Origin: Chloroflexota bacterium
GTDB taxonomy: Bacteria > Chloroflexota > Dehalococcoidia > Lucifugimonadales > Lucifugimonadaceae
Direction of reading: 5' to 3'
NCBI GenBank assembly: GCA_013204555.1
Contig: JABMNO010000021.1
Span: 1 to 64,000 of the forward strand
Length of the DNA: 64,000 nucleotides
A model generated the notes under the pieces. It ran no database searches. It saw nothing but the letters and a program-made list of their open reading frames with translations, and was not told the origin of the DNA. Below are positions 52,304-60,781 of the stretch, piece after piece. How positions within the stretch are numbered: the stretch's first letter is position 1; every line of letters begins with the position of its first letter. A program made the translations under genes and the position numbers.

Positions 52304-52324
52304 GTAGTGATCGGGAGTCACTAC
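52304..52324. promoter_or_regulatory. Candidate response-regulator site before the molybdoenzyme operon
   Basis: GTAGTGA and TCACTAC form a perfect inverted repeat with a 7-bp spacer. A third half-site TTAGTGA lies at 52263-52269. It is about 140 bp upstream of the catalytic subunit start and just below the response regulator gene. NarL-type regulators bind paired heptamers, so this is a plausible target. Confidence 0.45.
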
Positions 52325-52385
52325 TTTGGGGGATGCCATGGGTCACAACGGCATCGGGAGCAGAGTCCCTGCGAGCACTTCAGCG

Positions 52386-53048
52386 CTACTGAGGCTCGTC
52401 AACAAATCCATGCGAGATTGCGTACCTGATCAGTTGGTGCCGGTTATCCAGTTGAAGCTTTCGCATGATGTGCGCTCGATGGGTCTGGATGGTGTTAACA
52501 CTGAGGTGGAGTTGATCTGCAACTTCTCTATTGGTGTTGCCGTTCGCAATATGGCGAAGAACTTCCAACTCGCGGGTGGTCAGACCATCACGGCTCTCAC
52601 TCCCGTTTTGATGATTGTTCCTTGCCCAGGCGCCAACCAGTTGCCCTGCCATCACGGGGCTCAGATAGGTGCCGCCCTCATGAACGGTTCTCAGGGCATC
52701 GATTAGATCTGAGGAACTTGCGCCCTTCAGGATGTAACCGTTGGCACCGGCGGCCAGCATCCGGAAGAAGTATTCCTGGTTCTCATGAACCGTGAGGCCG
52801 ATAATTTTGACCTCAAGACCCATCTCCACTATTTTCTTTGTCGTTTCAATTCCGCTGAGACCCGGCATGCTGATGTCCATCAGGATCACATCAGGAGACA
52901 AATCTGTTGCCAGTTGAATGGCTTCGTTCCCATTTTCGGCAACCGCGACGACGGAAACGTTGCTCGTTGAATCGAGGATCGCCCGGATCCCCTCACGCAC
53001 CAACGTGTGGTCATCGACTATCAAAACGCGCATTGGGAACGTGCCCAT
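52386..53048 (-). CDS. NarL/LuxR-type response regulator
   Basis: About 220 aa from ATG 53048, 14 bp after the kinase stop and preceded by AAAGG. Receiver domain with MRVLIVDDHTLVREG, phosphoacceptor in DVILMDISMPGLSG and Lys in YILKGAS; the C-terminal LuxR-type HTH has TTRELEVLRHIANGNTNREVADQLHLSVNTIQTH. It should be phosphorylated by the kinase encoded immediately upstream and activate the molybdoenzyme operon downstream. Confidence 0.9.
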   Translation of the reverse strand: MGTFPMRVLIVDDHTLVREGIRAILDSTSNVSVVAVAENGNEAIQLATDLSPDVILMDISMPGLSGIETTKKIVEMGLEVKIIGLTVHENQEYFFRMLAAGANGYILKGASSSDLIDALRTVHEGGTYLSPVMAGQLVGAWARNNHQNGSESRDGLTTRELEVLRHIANGNTNREVADQLHLSVNTIQTHRAHIMRKLQLDNRHQLIRYAISHGFVDEPQ

Positions 53049-53061
53049 TAGATTGCCTTTC

Positions 53062-54438
53062 TCAAACCGGAATCGAGAACGAAACGCGTGTGCCTCTGCC
53101 CTTTCCTGCACTCAAAGATAACGATCCGCCGAGCAACGATGCTCGCTCTCTCATTCCCTGTAATCCCAGACCCTCTCCGAATGCCATCGCCCTGAGATTG
53201 ATGTCTTGACTGTCAAAGCCCACGCCATCGTCAGATATTTCGCCTTGTAGTGATCCGTCGAAGAGTTTCAAATCGATGGTTGCGTTGCGAGCCTGGGAGT
53301 GTCGGGCGATATTTGTGATGGCCTCCTGAACGATTCGAAAAGCAGTGGTTTCTACTTCGGGCGCCAACTTTTCGCTGAATCCCTTTGCTGACAATTTGAC
53401 GCGGGTACCGGTTTTTGAGAGATGACCATCCGCGACAGATCGAATCGCTGGGACGAGGCCCAGATCGTCGAGAACCGTCGGCCGCAAATCGGCGATGAGC
53501 TTTCTTGTGCCCTCCAGAGCGTCCTCGGTCTCCCGTCGGGCGCCAACGAACGGATTATCGCCATTCAGATTTCCGCTTCTCATTTTTAACTCCGCTATTT
53601 CCAACGAGAGAAGCACCGATGTCAGTCTCTGTGCAAGATCATCGTGGAGCTCTCTGGCGACTCGCTTCCGCTCCTCCTCCTGAGAGGTGATCACCTTGTT
53701 CATAAGCAATCGACGATCTGTTTCCTGGGTCTCCAGCTCCTGCGCCATTGTGTTGAACGAGCGCCCAAGCTGACCAACCTCGTCGGTAGCCGGATATCTA
53801 ATGCGCTGGGAGAGGTCACCTTCGGCCACTCGCTGAACAGCGATCACCAACTGGGCAAGCGGCCGCGTCAGGATGTGACTCAGCCAGTACACGACCACGA
53901 AACTGCCGCCGACGGCAATCGCCACAAGCAAAATCAGTGTTGTGCTGTTGTCTGAAACAGCAGAGATCACAGCTTGATCAGACATACCGATCCGAACCGA
54001 GCCGACGCCGCCATCAAGGATGGAGACCGCCACATCTCGGATTAGGCCTTCTTCCGTAAGGATGCGTCGCATCTGGCTCGTGACGCCTTCCGGGAGCGTG
54101 TTGGCTTCTAGCAGTCCATCCGGAATCGTGTTGCCGAATGAACTCACCTCAAGCTGGCCTCGCATGTCACTTACCAGGATATATCTCACATCTGGATTGT
54201 TCGACATGGTTCGATTCACCATGTCGTGCAATGCAACCAGATCTCCCGTCAGCATCAATCCGGCGCCATTGGACGCGAGATCGTTTGCGATGGCGTAGCC
54301 GCGCTCCTCCAGCTCGGCTCCAAGGATCCTCGAAATATCGCGCCTGGCGTTGAAGATTCCCGTCAGACCCAGAACCAGTATTACGGCGCAGAGAAGGAGG
54401 GCTACTTTCGTACGGAAGGACGGTCGGAATCGATGCAT
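53062..54438 (-). CDS. NarX-type sensor histidine kinase
   Basis: 458 aa. Two membrane helices (about 12-28 and 165-190) enclose an extracytoplasmic sensor domain. HAMP follows at 190-240 (RPLAQLVIAVQRVAEGDLSQRI), then the HisKA_3 motif EEERKRVARELHDDLAQRL with the phosphoacceptor His, and an HATPase ending GEGLGLQGMRERASLLGG. Encoded between a PhnD-like binding protein gene and the response regulator gene, 10 and 14 bp apart, so all three form one signalling operon. Confidence 0.9.
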   Translation of the reverse strand: MHRFRPSFRTKVALLLCAVILVLGLTGIFNARRDISRILGAELEERGYAIANDLASNGAGLMLTGDLVALHDMVNRTMSNNPDVRYILVSDMRGQLEVSSFGNTIPDGLLEANTLPEGVTSQMRRILTEEGLIRDVAVSILDGGVGSVRIGMSDQAVISAVSDNSTTLILLVAIAVGGSFVVVYWLSHILTRPLAQLVIAVQRVAEGDLSQRIRYPATDEVGQLGRSFNTMAQELETQETDRRLLMNKVITSQEEERKRVARELHDDLAQRLTSVLLSLEIAELKMRSGNLNGDNPFVGARRETEDALEGTRKLIADLRPTVLDDLGLVPAIRSVADGHLSKTGTRVKLSAKGFSEKLAPEVETTAFRIVQEAITNIARHSQARNATIDLKLFDGSLQGEISDDGVGFDSQDINLRAMAFGEGLGLQGMRERASLLGGSLSLSAGKGRGTRVSFSIPV

Positions 54439-54448
54439 CTAGTTTGCC

Positions 54449-55444
54449 TCAGCGACCAGCCGTGGCATCGATCATGAGAGCGATCTCGCTGTAATCGGTT
54501 TCTGACGGGCTCTCGAAGGAATCGATTCCGAGATGGTCCAACACCACCTGCCCTTCGTATCCGGCATCCATATTCAAGAACGCGCGCTCCAGCGCGATCT
54601 TCAGGGCAGCCTCGATTTCGGGGTGTACTACGAGGGGATTGATCCCGTATTCCGGGGATTTCCAGACGATTCTTGTGCGTTCCGCAATCGATGGATCATC
54701 CTTGACCATTGCCTCGTACACGAGGCTATCGACTGATGCGGCGCCTACCAGCCCCTCGGCGACCGCCCTGATCGACTTGTCGTGGCTATATGTGAACACG
54801 AAATCCTTGAAGAAACTCTCCGGGGATTCGTCCATCGTGGAAAGCATGTAAACCGGCACCAACCTTCCAGAATTGGACATCGGGTCGGTGAAGGCGAAAG
54901 AATAATCCCTCACCTCCTCCCAGGAAGTGGCCGGATCGGACGCGGGTACGATCAGAAAAGACCGGTACGTGGTCTTCCCATTGACCACAGGGACAGCGAT
55001 CGCCTCCATCCCGAAGTCCCGCTCGCCCTCAACGAACGCGCCGCTGCAAACTAACGCGAGCGTGGCGCCGCCAGTGCGGACCAGTTCATTGGTCTCGGCG
55101 TACGTCTTTCCGTGAATGATGACGACCGGCCTGTTGAGTTCTTTCTCAAGATACTCTCCCAGTGCCACATACTGATGTTGGGCTTCGGTTGGAGACAAGA
55201 CGGCAGCAACCGCCAATCGAACGGTCTCGTCAGATCCAGCCTTGGATACCTTTTCGATCCGTGGACTGCTAATGGATAGGGTCAGTTCGGCGTCTGCAGC
55301 AGGCGTACCGCCATAAATGCCGAAGAAAAACACGACGAGTGCCGCTACTCCTGCAAGTAACCCGCCAGCGAGGAAGATTACGTAGAAGCGCAATCGAATC
55401 CTCGGCATCGGCAGGTCAACGACGCGGAGGAGGCGCGTGGACAT
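54449..55444 (-). CDS. PhnD-like membrane-anchored binding protein, probable sensor partner
   Basis: 331 aa. One N-terminal membrane helix (about 22-44), then a type 2 periplasmic-binding-protein domain of the PhnD/AioX group: RLAVAAVLSPTEAQHQYVALGEYLEKEL, LALVCSGAFVEG, SFAFTDPMSNSGRLVP and VHPEIEAALKIALERAFL. No transporter genes accompany it; instead a kinase and regulator do. In AioX, ArrX and TtrS, PhnD-like domains bind arsenite, arsenate or tetrathionate and signal to a kinase. The same role is inferred here. Confidence 0.75.
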   Translation of the reverse strand: MSTRLLRVVDLPMPRIRLRFYVIFLAGGLLAGVAALVVFFFGIYGGTPAADAELTLSISSPRIEKVSKAGSDETVRLAVAAVLSPTEAQHQYVALGEYLEKELNRPVVIIHGKTYAETNELVRTGGATLALVCSGAFVEGERDFGMEAIAVPVVNGKTTYRSFLIVPASDPATSWEEVRDYSFAFTDPMSNSGRLVPVYMLSTMDESPESFFKDFVFTYSHDKSIRAVAEGLVGAASVDSLVYEAMVKDDPSIAERTRIVWKSPEYGINPLVVHPEIEAALKIALERAFLNMDAGYEGQVVLDHLGIDSFESPSETDYSEIALMIDATAGR

Positions 55445-55709
55445 CGGTTCACGGCATCCCCGCCGCCGCTCACCCGAATGACCAACAAGGGGTTATCGTC
55501 GGTGCAATACACAGGTCATTCCCTTAAATTGCTGTACCGCGTGCCCCTTCATATTTTTTACAGCATTTAGCATGAATTACGCGTGATAGATTTCACAAAA
55601 CCCATCGCTTGCGCATGGTGTGAACGCGGGCAGAAATTAGAGGCCGTCAGATCATGATTTTCACGCGACACTCGTCCTCACCCGCATCTCCCAGCCACTC
55701 ACACGTGAC

Positions 55710-56489
55710 TTGAGCATCCGAAAAATATTCCTCGCCAATGTTGGGGCTAATGCCACCCATCGATTCGAGAGTCCAATATTCGCTGACGGCACGTTTGAGT
55801 TGATCCCGATCATCGATTCGCCTGCCGATGCCGGACCACACTCGGTGCGTATGAAAGACGTGCCTTCGTGGAACGGCCCAGCTCAGGATCTGAGCGAGTG
55901 GATTCCGGGACGATACAGCGATCTAGCCGCGCATTTCGATCCCGAATTCATCACGGTCACCTATGGTGACAACTGCGAACGTGCTGCAAGGGCCTATGCC
56001 CTGAAGCATGTGGCCCCCGGTGACCTGATTTTCTTTCTCGCCTGGCTCAAATCCCACCATGAGCCCGATCCTGCGAAACAGATCGGCTTCTACCTGGTGG
56101 GCTTCATAGAGGTGGAAGACATCCTCTCGAATGTGAGGGTGAAGCCATCTTCCGAGCAACTCCAACGCTTCGGGAGCAACGCACACGTTCGCAAAGGCCT
56201 CAACTCAGACACCAACTGGGACGGCTTCTGGGTCTTCGGCGGTTCTGAGCGCTCAGTCAGGTTCAATCGCGCTGTCCCAGTCACACGATCGCTCTGCGAC
56301 TCCATCTTCCGCACGGCGGGTGGCCTGCCATGGGAGTGGCCAGACCATCGCACAGAACTCCAGGTCATTGGCTCTTACACACGGACTTGTCGCGCAGTCT
56401 TGGATGAGGCGAACAAGGAGCAACATCTTCGCATCAATGTACTCAACGCAATTGTGAATGAGTACAATCCTGGCGCATTTCCTGGCTAG
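55710..56489 (+). CDS. Hypothetical protein, possibly Nmad3 (nucleotide modification-associated) family
   Basis: 259 aa from TTG 55710. The opening (FLANVGANATHRFESPIF-ADGTFELIPI) and the following VPSW and ITVTYGDN blocks fit, from memory, the Nmad3 domain seen near DNA-modification genes in phages and genomic islands. The middle GDLIFFLAWLKS and IGFYLVGFIEVE are strands of an alpha/beta fold. No modification enzymes are adjacent. Identification is tentative; otherwise a conserved protein of unknown function. Confidence 0.5.
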   Translation: MSIRKIFLANVGANATHRFESPIFADGTFELIPIIDSPADAGPHSVRMKDVPSWNGPAQDLSEWIPGRYSDLAAHFDPEFITVTYGDNCERAARAYALKHVAPGDLIFFLAWLKSHHEPDPAKQIGFYLVGFIEVEDILSNVRVKPSSEQLQRFGSNAHVRKGLNSDTNWDGFWVFGGSERSVRFNRAVPVTRSLCDSIFRTAGGLPWEWPDHRTELQVIGSYTRTCRAVLDEANKEQHLRINVLNAIVNEYNPGAFPG

Positions 56490-56648
56490 CCCGATACTTA
56501 TCGGCGCGCCACGATATCGTTCTGAGGCTCGGCGAAGAATCTCAGCTCCTGTCGCATATGAAATTCTTCAGCGACCTTCAGAATGACAGTGTGTGGTCAA
56601 ATAGCGTACGTACCGAGACAAATAACCCCTGAACAGAGGACTTGATCA

Positions 56649-57431
56649 TTGGCAGATAAACAGCGGGTACTTGTAACAGGTTCCAGCGGACTCATCGGCG
56701 GCGTTGTCATCCGCACACTTTCCGGAAAGTTCGAATTCTCGGGTCTCGACATCGCTCAGCCTGACACTGCGCCGGATGTACCGACCCTGGTGACCGATCT
56801 GCACGATCTCGATTCCGTTTTACCGGCCTTCGAAGATATCGACATGGTCGTACACCTTGCCGCCAATCCGGATCAGCGTGGCTCCTGGGACTCTGTGCTC
56901 CACAACAACATCGTCACCACATACAACGTGTGGGAAGCGTCGAAGCGGGCAGGGGTGAAGCGCGTCGTATACGCCAGTTCAAACCACGCTGTGGGCATGT
57001 TTGAGTTGGAAGATCACGCGGGAGATATCCGGACTGGCGACTACGGAGATCGCAAACCGGGCGCATTCCCACAGATCGATAACACCGTCACGATCCGACC
57101 AGACGGCTACTACGGAATTGGCAAGGCGTTCGGGGAGGCGACTGGCGCCTACTACCACGATAACTTTGGTATCGAAGCAGCTTGCCTCCGAATTGGCACC
57201 GTCTCACGCGATGACGACCCGAAGTCCAATGTCCGCATGAAAGCCACCTGGCTCAGTCACCGTGACGCGGTTCACCTGATTGATCGCTGTCTGAGCGTAG
57301 AGAATCTCGGTTATCAGATCTTCTACGGCGTCTCAAACAATACGTGGCGTTTCTGGGATATCGAACACGCGAAACAGTTCCTAGGCTACGCGCCGCAGGA
57401 TAATGCTCAGGATCACTGGCCGGCCGAATAG
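56649..57431 (+). CDS. NAD-dependent epimerase/dehydratase (uronate dehydrogenase-like SDR)
   Basis: 260 aa from TTG 56649 with AGAGGA nine bases upstream. RVLVTGSSGLIGGVVIRTL binds NAD; VVHLAANPDQRGSW and VVYASSNHAVG are the next conserved segments, and the catalytic YYGIGKAFGE supplies Tyr and Lys. The NHAVG serine segment and short length match uronate dehydrogenases, which oxidise uronic acids to lactones. Single gene, convergent with the RGG-repeat gene. Confidence 0.8.
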   Translation: MADKQRVLVTGSSGLIGGVVIRTLSGKFEFSGLDIAQPDTAPDVPTLVTDLHDLDSVLPAFEDIDMVVHLAANPDQRGSWDSVLHNNIVTTYNVWEASKRAGVKRVVYASSNHAVGMFELEDHAGDIRTGDYGDRKPGAFPQIDNTVTIRPDGYYGIGKAFGEATGAYYHDNFGIEAACLRIGTVSRDDDPKSNVRMKATWLSHRDAVHLIDRCLSVENLGYQIFYGVSNNTWRFWDIEHAKQFLGYAPQDNAQDHWPAE

Positions 57432-57450
57432 CTCGGAAGGCAGCGACGAT

Positions 57451-57497
57451 AACGGAGCAGGCAGGGTTCAAACCTGCCCCTACCCGTAATCTCCGTT
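57451..57497. terminator. Nested hairpin, probable bidirectional terminator
   Basis: AACGGAG (57451-57457) pairs with CTCCGTT (57491-57497), enclosing GGCAGG (57460-57465) paired with CCTGCC (57473-57478); TTCTTGT follows. It sits between two convergent genes. A related GCAGGT/ACCTGC hairpin occurs at 60742-60778, so it is also a repeated element. Confidence 0.5.
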
Positions 57498-57531
57498 TCT
57501 TGTACGTAGACGGCGTTTATGGGAACGGTCC

Positions 57532-58461
57532 CTACCGGCCTCTGGAACCGTAATTCCGATCAGATTGGCCACCGCCATCACGTCGAGGTGGACCGCTTGG
57601 TCCGCCTCGGTCGTCACGAGACGGAGGGCCGCGCCGGTCACCATACGATGAGCCTCCGCGAGACGGCGGTCCGCCACGGTCGTCGCGAGATGGAGGGCCA
57701 CGTCGGTCGCCATACGATGAGCCTCCGCGCGACGGCGGTCCGCCACGGTCGTCGCGGGATGGAGGGCCACGCCGGTCGCCATACGAAGAACCTCCGCGTG
57801 ATGGTGGTCCACCTCGATCATCGCGGGATGGCGGGCCTCGCCGATCGTCGTTTGAAGAACCTCCGCGCGACGGTGGTCCGCCACGGTCCTCGCGGGATCG
57901 TGGGCCTCGCCGGTCATCGTATGAAGAGCCTCCGCGTGACGGCGGTCCGCCTCGATCATCGCGGGATGGCGGGCCACGTCGGTCATCGAACGACGATCCC
58001 CCGCGGTCATCACGCCCCCTGGGACTATCGAACTCTCGACGCCGATCATCTTCCGGGGCTCGCTGTCCATTGCGAATGAGTATCCCGTTTTCGATGTTGT
58101 ACATGTGCTCGATACCCATTGGAGTGATGTTGTATCGACCCCTCTGCCACCGAATCTCTTCCTGCTCGACGGCAGTCGCTATTCGCTGCCTCAGCGATTC
58201 AGCATCGGTATTGGACTTCCAAAGTGCAATCAGCAGATATCGCAACTCTGCAATGGATAGTGACTCATCAAGAACAGTGAACACATACAGCATCTTGTGA
58301 TATGAGCGTTGGAGCTGATCAAACTTAATCTCCCACTCGCGATGGGGTTTAGTCAGCAGCATTTTGACGTGCCTGGCCTCTTCAGCCGAAAGCTGATCGC
58401 GGGCTCTTGCCCGAATACCGTCAAGCCGATCATCCGATGTCGGCATTCGTTCACTCGTCAC
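57532..58461 (-). CDS. Helical protein with a disordered RGG-like repeat tail
   Basis: 309 aa in two parts. Residues 1-135 are helical and compact (LSAEEARHVKMLLTKPHREW, AELRYLLIALWKS, a wHTH-like pattern) with no family recognised. From about 145 the protein is low-complexity, ending with five exact-length 23-residue units at 168-282 (69 bp each, 57616-57960), each like DDRGGPPSRGGSSYGDRRG. Arg/Gly/Tyr-rich tails of this kind bind RNA or drive condensate formation in RGG proteins. Such a role is inference. Confidence 0.65.
   Translation of the reverse strand: MTSERMPTSDDRLDGIRARARDQLSAEEARHVKMLLTKPHREWEIKFDQLQRSYHKMLYVFTVLDESLSIAELRYLLIALWKSNTDAESLRQRIATAVEQEEIRWQRGRYNITPMGIEHMYNIENGILIRNGQRAPEDDRRREFDSPRGRDDRGGSSFDDRRGPPSRDDRGGPPSRGGSSYDDRRGPRSREDRGGPPSRGGSSNDDRRGPPSRDDRGGPPSRGGSSYGDRRGPPSRDDRGGPPSRGGSSYGDRRGPPSRDDRGGPPSRGGSSYGDRRGPPSRDDRGGPSGPPRRDGGGQSDRNYGSRGR
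57616..57960 (-). repeat. Five tandem 69-bp in-frame repeats
   Basis: Five units of 69 bp encode the 23-residue Arg/Gly/Ser/Pro repeats of the RGG-like gene. Units differ by scattered substitutions. Being a multiple of three and highly similar, copy number could vary between strains. Confidence 0.8.
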
Positions 58462-58498
58462 TCGTCAATCTCCCGGCCACATAATCTAGAATCCGATC

Positions 58499-59497
58499 AT
58501 GGGCCATAAAAACAATTCTTATATTCCACTTTACGCGCTTGCGGGTGATATTGGTGGGACGCAAATACGCGCCGCACTCGTAACCAGCACCGGCAAAATA
58601 ATCGCTCGTGACGCAACTGACACGAGACCTGAACAGGGAATTGACTCGGCTGCGGACCGGCTGTGTGAGCTCGCTGGCAAGGTTGCAGAAGGCGTCAATC
58701 CATCGTCTATCGCCGGTTTCGGCATCTCTGCGGCTGGCCCCATCGACCCGTCCAGTGGCATCTATAGCCACCCTCCCAATCTGGTGGGATGGCATGGTAA
58801 AACCATGGTGCCTCGTGTGGCTGAACTCTCCGGATACACACCAAATATCATTCATGATGCCCACGCCGCTGCGTTCGCTGAGTGGAAATTCGGGGCGGCT
58901 CGTGATTATCGCGATGTGGTCTACGTGACGGTCTCCACCGGCCTTGGAGGCGGAATGCTGTCTGATGGCGTCCCCGTGAATGGTCAGCACGGAATGGCTG
59001 GAGAGATTGGCCACCTGATCATCGATGCATCAGGACCGGCCTGTAACGCTGGCTGCAAAGGTTGTTTGGAAGTTCTGGCCGCAGGTGGTGGCGTGGCACG
59101 CGCTGCCAGAGAAGCGGTCTCCACTTCGCCAGGCTCTAAGATTCTTGCGCTCGCCAACGGAGATCCTTCGGCGATTTCCGGCCGCGTTGTGTACGCCGCA
59201 GCCGAGCAGGGTGACGATATCGCAATCGCAATAATAGAGCGGGCAATCAACGCGCTTTCGATTGGGTTCGCGAACCTGCTGGCGACGTTCGATCCGGGAG
59301 TGATCGTTGTCGGCGGTTCAGTTGTGGTCGGCGATAGCGAGGTTGCGGGATTACGAGCACACTGGGATGATCTGATCGCACGGGTACAGGCCAGAGCGTT
59401 ACTCAGATATCGCGACCACGTGCCAATAGTCGTATCGGAACTTGGTGATGACGTCGGACTGCTGGGTGCAGCGGCCTACGCGTTCGAGCAGAACTAG
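58499..59497 (+). CDS. ROK-family sugar kinase (glucokinase-like)
   Basis: 332 aa. ALAGDIGGTQIRAALVTSTGKI is the phosphate-1 loop, VYVTVSTGLGGGMLSDG the active-site segment, and the ROK zinc motif appears as GEIGHLIIDASGPACNAGCKGCLEVLA (His and the C-x-A-G-C-x-G-C pattern). It phosphorylates glucose or another hexose with ATP in the cytoplasm. All signature residues are present, so it is likely an active kinase rather than a NagC-type regulator; no HTH. Its end overlaps the convergent HEAT gene by 4 bp. Confidence 0.9.
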   Translation: MGHKNNSYIPLYALAGDIGGTQIRAALVTSTGKIIARDATDTRPEQGIDSAADRLCELAGKVAEGVNPSSIAGFGISAAGPIDPSSGIYSHPPNLVGWHGKTMVPRVAELSGYTPNIIHDAHAAAFAEWKFGAARDYRDVVYVTVSTGLGGGMLSDGVPVNGQHGMAGEIGHLIIDASGPACNAGCKGCLEVLAAGGGVARAAREAVSTSPGSKILALANGDPSAISGRVVYAAAEQGDDIAIAIIERAINALSIGFANLLATFDPGVIVVGGSVVVGDSEVAGLRAHWDDLIARVQARALLRYRDHVPIVVSELGDDVGLLGAAAYAFEQN

Positions 59498-60663
59498 GAG
59501 TCAGACTCCGGGTCCCACATCGGCTCATCATCTTCGTCTTCAGAGTCCTCATCATCCTCAAACTCACCGATAAGTAGCGGCGAGTCATCGCTGTCATCGA
59601 AGTAGTCGAATCCATCCGCCTCATCGACGCTGTAGTCCTTGAATTTCCAGTCCTCGTCTGCGTCTTCGTCCACTTCAAGGTCGGCCTCCGGGTCTTCTAC
59701 AACCTCAACTCCCGACTCCAATTCCGGTGTGATGCCAAAGATGCCGGGTTCATCCTCGTACAAAATGTTTTCCATCTTGATCTCACGGAGCGCAGTTGCG
59801 GAGGCCTCAGCAACAATCGTGTGCTCGCTCTCAGACGCTCCTTGAATCAGCTTTACTGCGGCGTCGCCCCCAATGCGCGCAAGAGAACCAATTGCGGCTA
59901 CGGCCACGACTGGATCCGCGTCTTCCAGAAGGTCGGCCAGTTGGATTATGTGTGGTTCTTCGCCAATTTCGCCCAGCGCCCGCGCTGCTTCGAATCGAAG
60001 CTCAGGCGATGCACTCGTGATCTGTTGGAGTACTTGAGGCAACCACGCCTGATTGCTGCTCAGTCCCATTGAATAGAGCGCGCTCTTTACTTCCTCAATA
60101 TTGCCACTATCAAACGCCGCTTTGATCAACACATCTACGTTGGTGGCGCCCAACGTTGCTGACGCCTCCAGCGCCCGTCTCCGCACGCCATCCGTCTCTC
60201 GTGCGTTAGCCAGTATCTCGTCGAGGCTTTCACCAATCTTCTCAACGTCGCGTTTGAGCAACTTGCCCGCCACACCTAGAGCAGCGAATCGAGCCAACGC
60301 CAGTGCAGCGTCCTCCCTGATGTCATCAGAAGGATCTGACTTCACCAGTTTCAGAAGCCGGGAGACCAATGAGCGATCGTCACATTCGGCCAGTCCCGTC
60401 AGCGCAAGTTTGCGGCCTGGGGCAGACTGGGCAGACAGTGCTTGCTTGAAAACAGTGTCGAACTCAAGCAGCGCATCATCTTCGGAAAGACCTACCAGCC
60501 TGTGGAGAAAGTTGACCAGTCTGGCCTCGGTCCACTCTTCCCACTCCTCCGCTAGATCCCGGGCGTCATCACCTGACAGACCAGACAGTTCGCTGAGGCC
60601 CGCGTACGTGAACTGACCACCCTCATCATTAGGTACCGTCTCAAGAAACTCGTTCAGGCCCAT
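59494..60663 (-). CDS. HEAT-repeat protein with acidic C-terminal tail
   Basis: 389 aa from ATG 60663. After an N-terminal helical segment, about six HEAT-like repeats span about 75-275 (for example DIREDAALALARFAALG, ELRFEAARALGEIGEE, VVAVAAIGSLARIGGDAAVKLI). The last 90 residues are highly acidic (stretches such as EDDEDSEDEDDEPMW). Likely a protein-protein interaction scaffold; the acidic tail may mimic nucleic acid or bind basic partners. Convergent with the ROK kinase gene. Confidence 0.75.
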   Translation of the reverse strand: MGLNEFLETVPNDEGGQFTYAGLSELSGLSGDDARDLAEEWEEWTEARLVNFLHRLVGLSEDDALLEFDTVFKQALSAQSAPGRKLALTGLAECDDRSLVSRLLKLVKSDPSDDIREDAALALARFAALGVAGKLLKRDVEKIGESLDEILANARETDGVRRRALEASATLGATNVDVLIKAAFDSGNIEEVKSALYSMGLSSNQAWLPQVLQQITSASPELRFEAARALGEIGEEPHIIQLADLLEDADPVVAVAAIGSLARIGGDAAVKLIQGASESEHTIVAEASATALREIKMENILYEDEPGIFGITPELESGVEVVEDPEADLEVDEDADEDWKFKDYSVDEADGFDYFDDSDDSPLLIGEFEDDEDSEDEDDEPMWDPESDS

Positions 60664-60741
60664 TAACCGCCCACTCCAACAAGATGAAATAATCTCTAAC
60701 ACTAATGATAAAGCGGAATGAGCCCCACTTCCTGCCGGGTA

Positions 60742-60778
60742 ATCGGAAAAGGCAGGTACGAGACCTGCTCCTACCGAT
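60742..60778. repeat. Hairpin repeat in a divergent promoter region
   Basis: ATCGG (60742-60746) pairs with CCGAT (60774-60778), and inside GCAGGT (60752-60757) pairs with ACCTGC (60763-60768). It resembles the hairpin at 57451-57497. It lies between divergent genes, so termination is not its obvious role here. Confidence 0.5.
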
Positions 60779-60781
60779 AGA

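Noticed and set aside
55647..55841. A minus-strand frame ending in a plausible-looking peptide
   Set aside because: It is antisense to the start of the Nmad3-like gene, which has far better family support.
57455..57485. A GGTTCAAACC-like segment suggesting a tRNA T-arm
   Set aside because: No acceptor, D or anticodon arms around it; it is the loop of a terminator-type hairpin repeat.
57480..58070. A long open frame on the minus strand and another on the plus strand over the RGG-repeat region
   Set aside because: Both are frame shadows of the repetitive RGG-like gene; a low-complexity repeat keeps several frames open. The 57532-58461 frame has the folded N-terminal domain and the better start.
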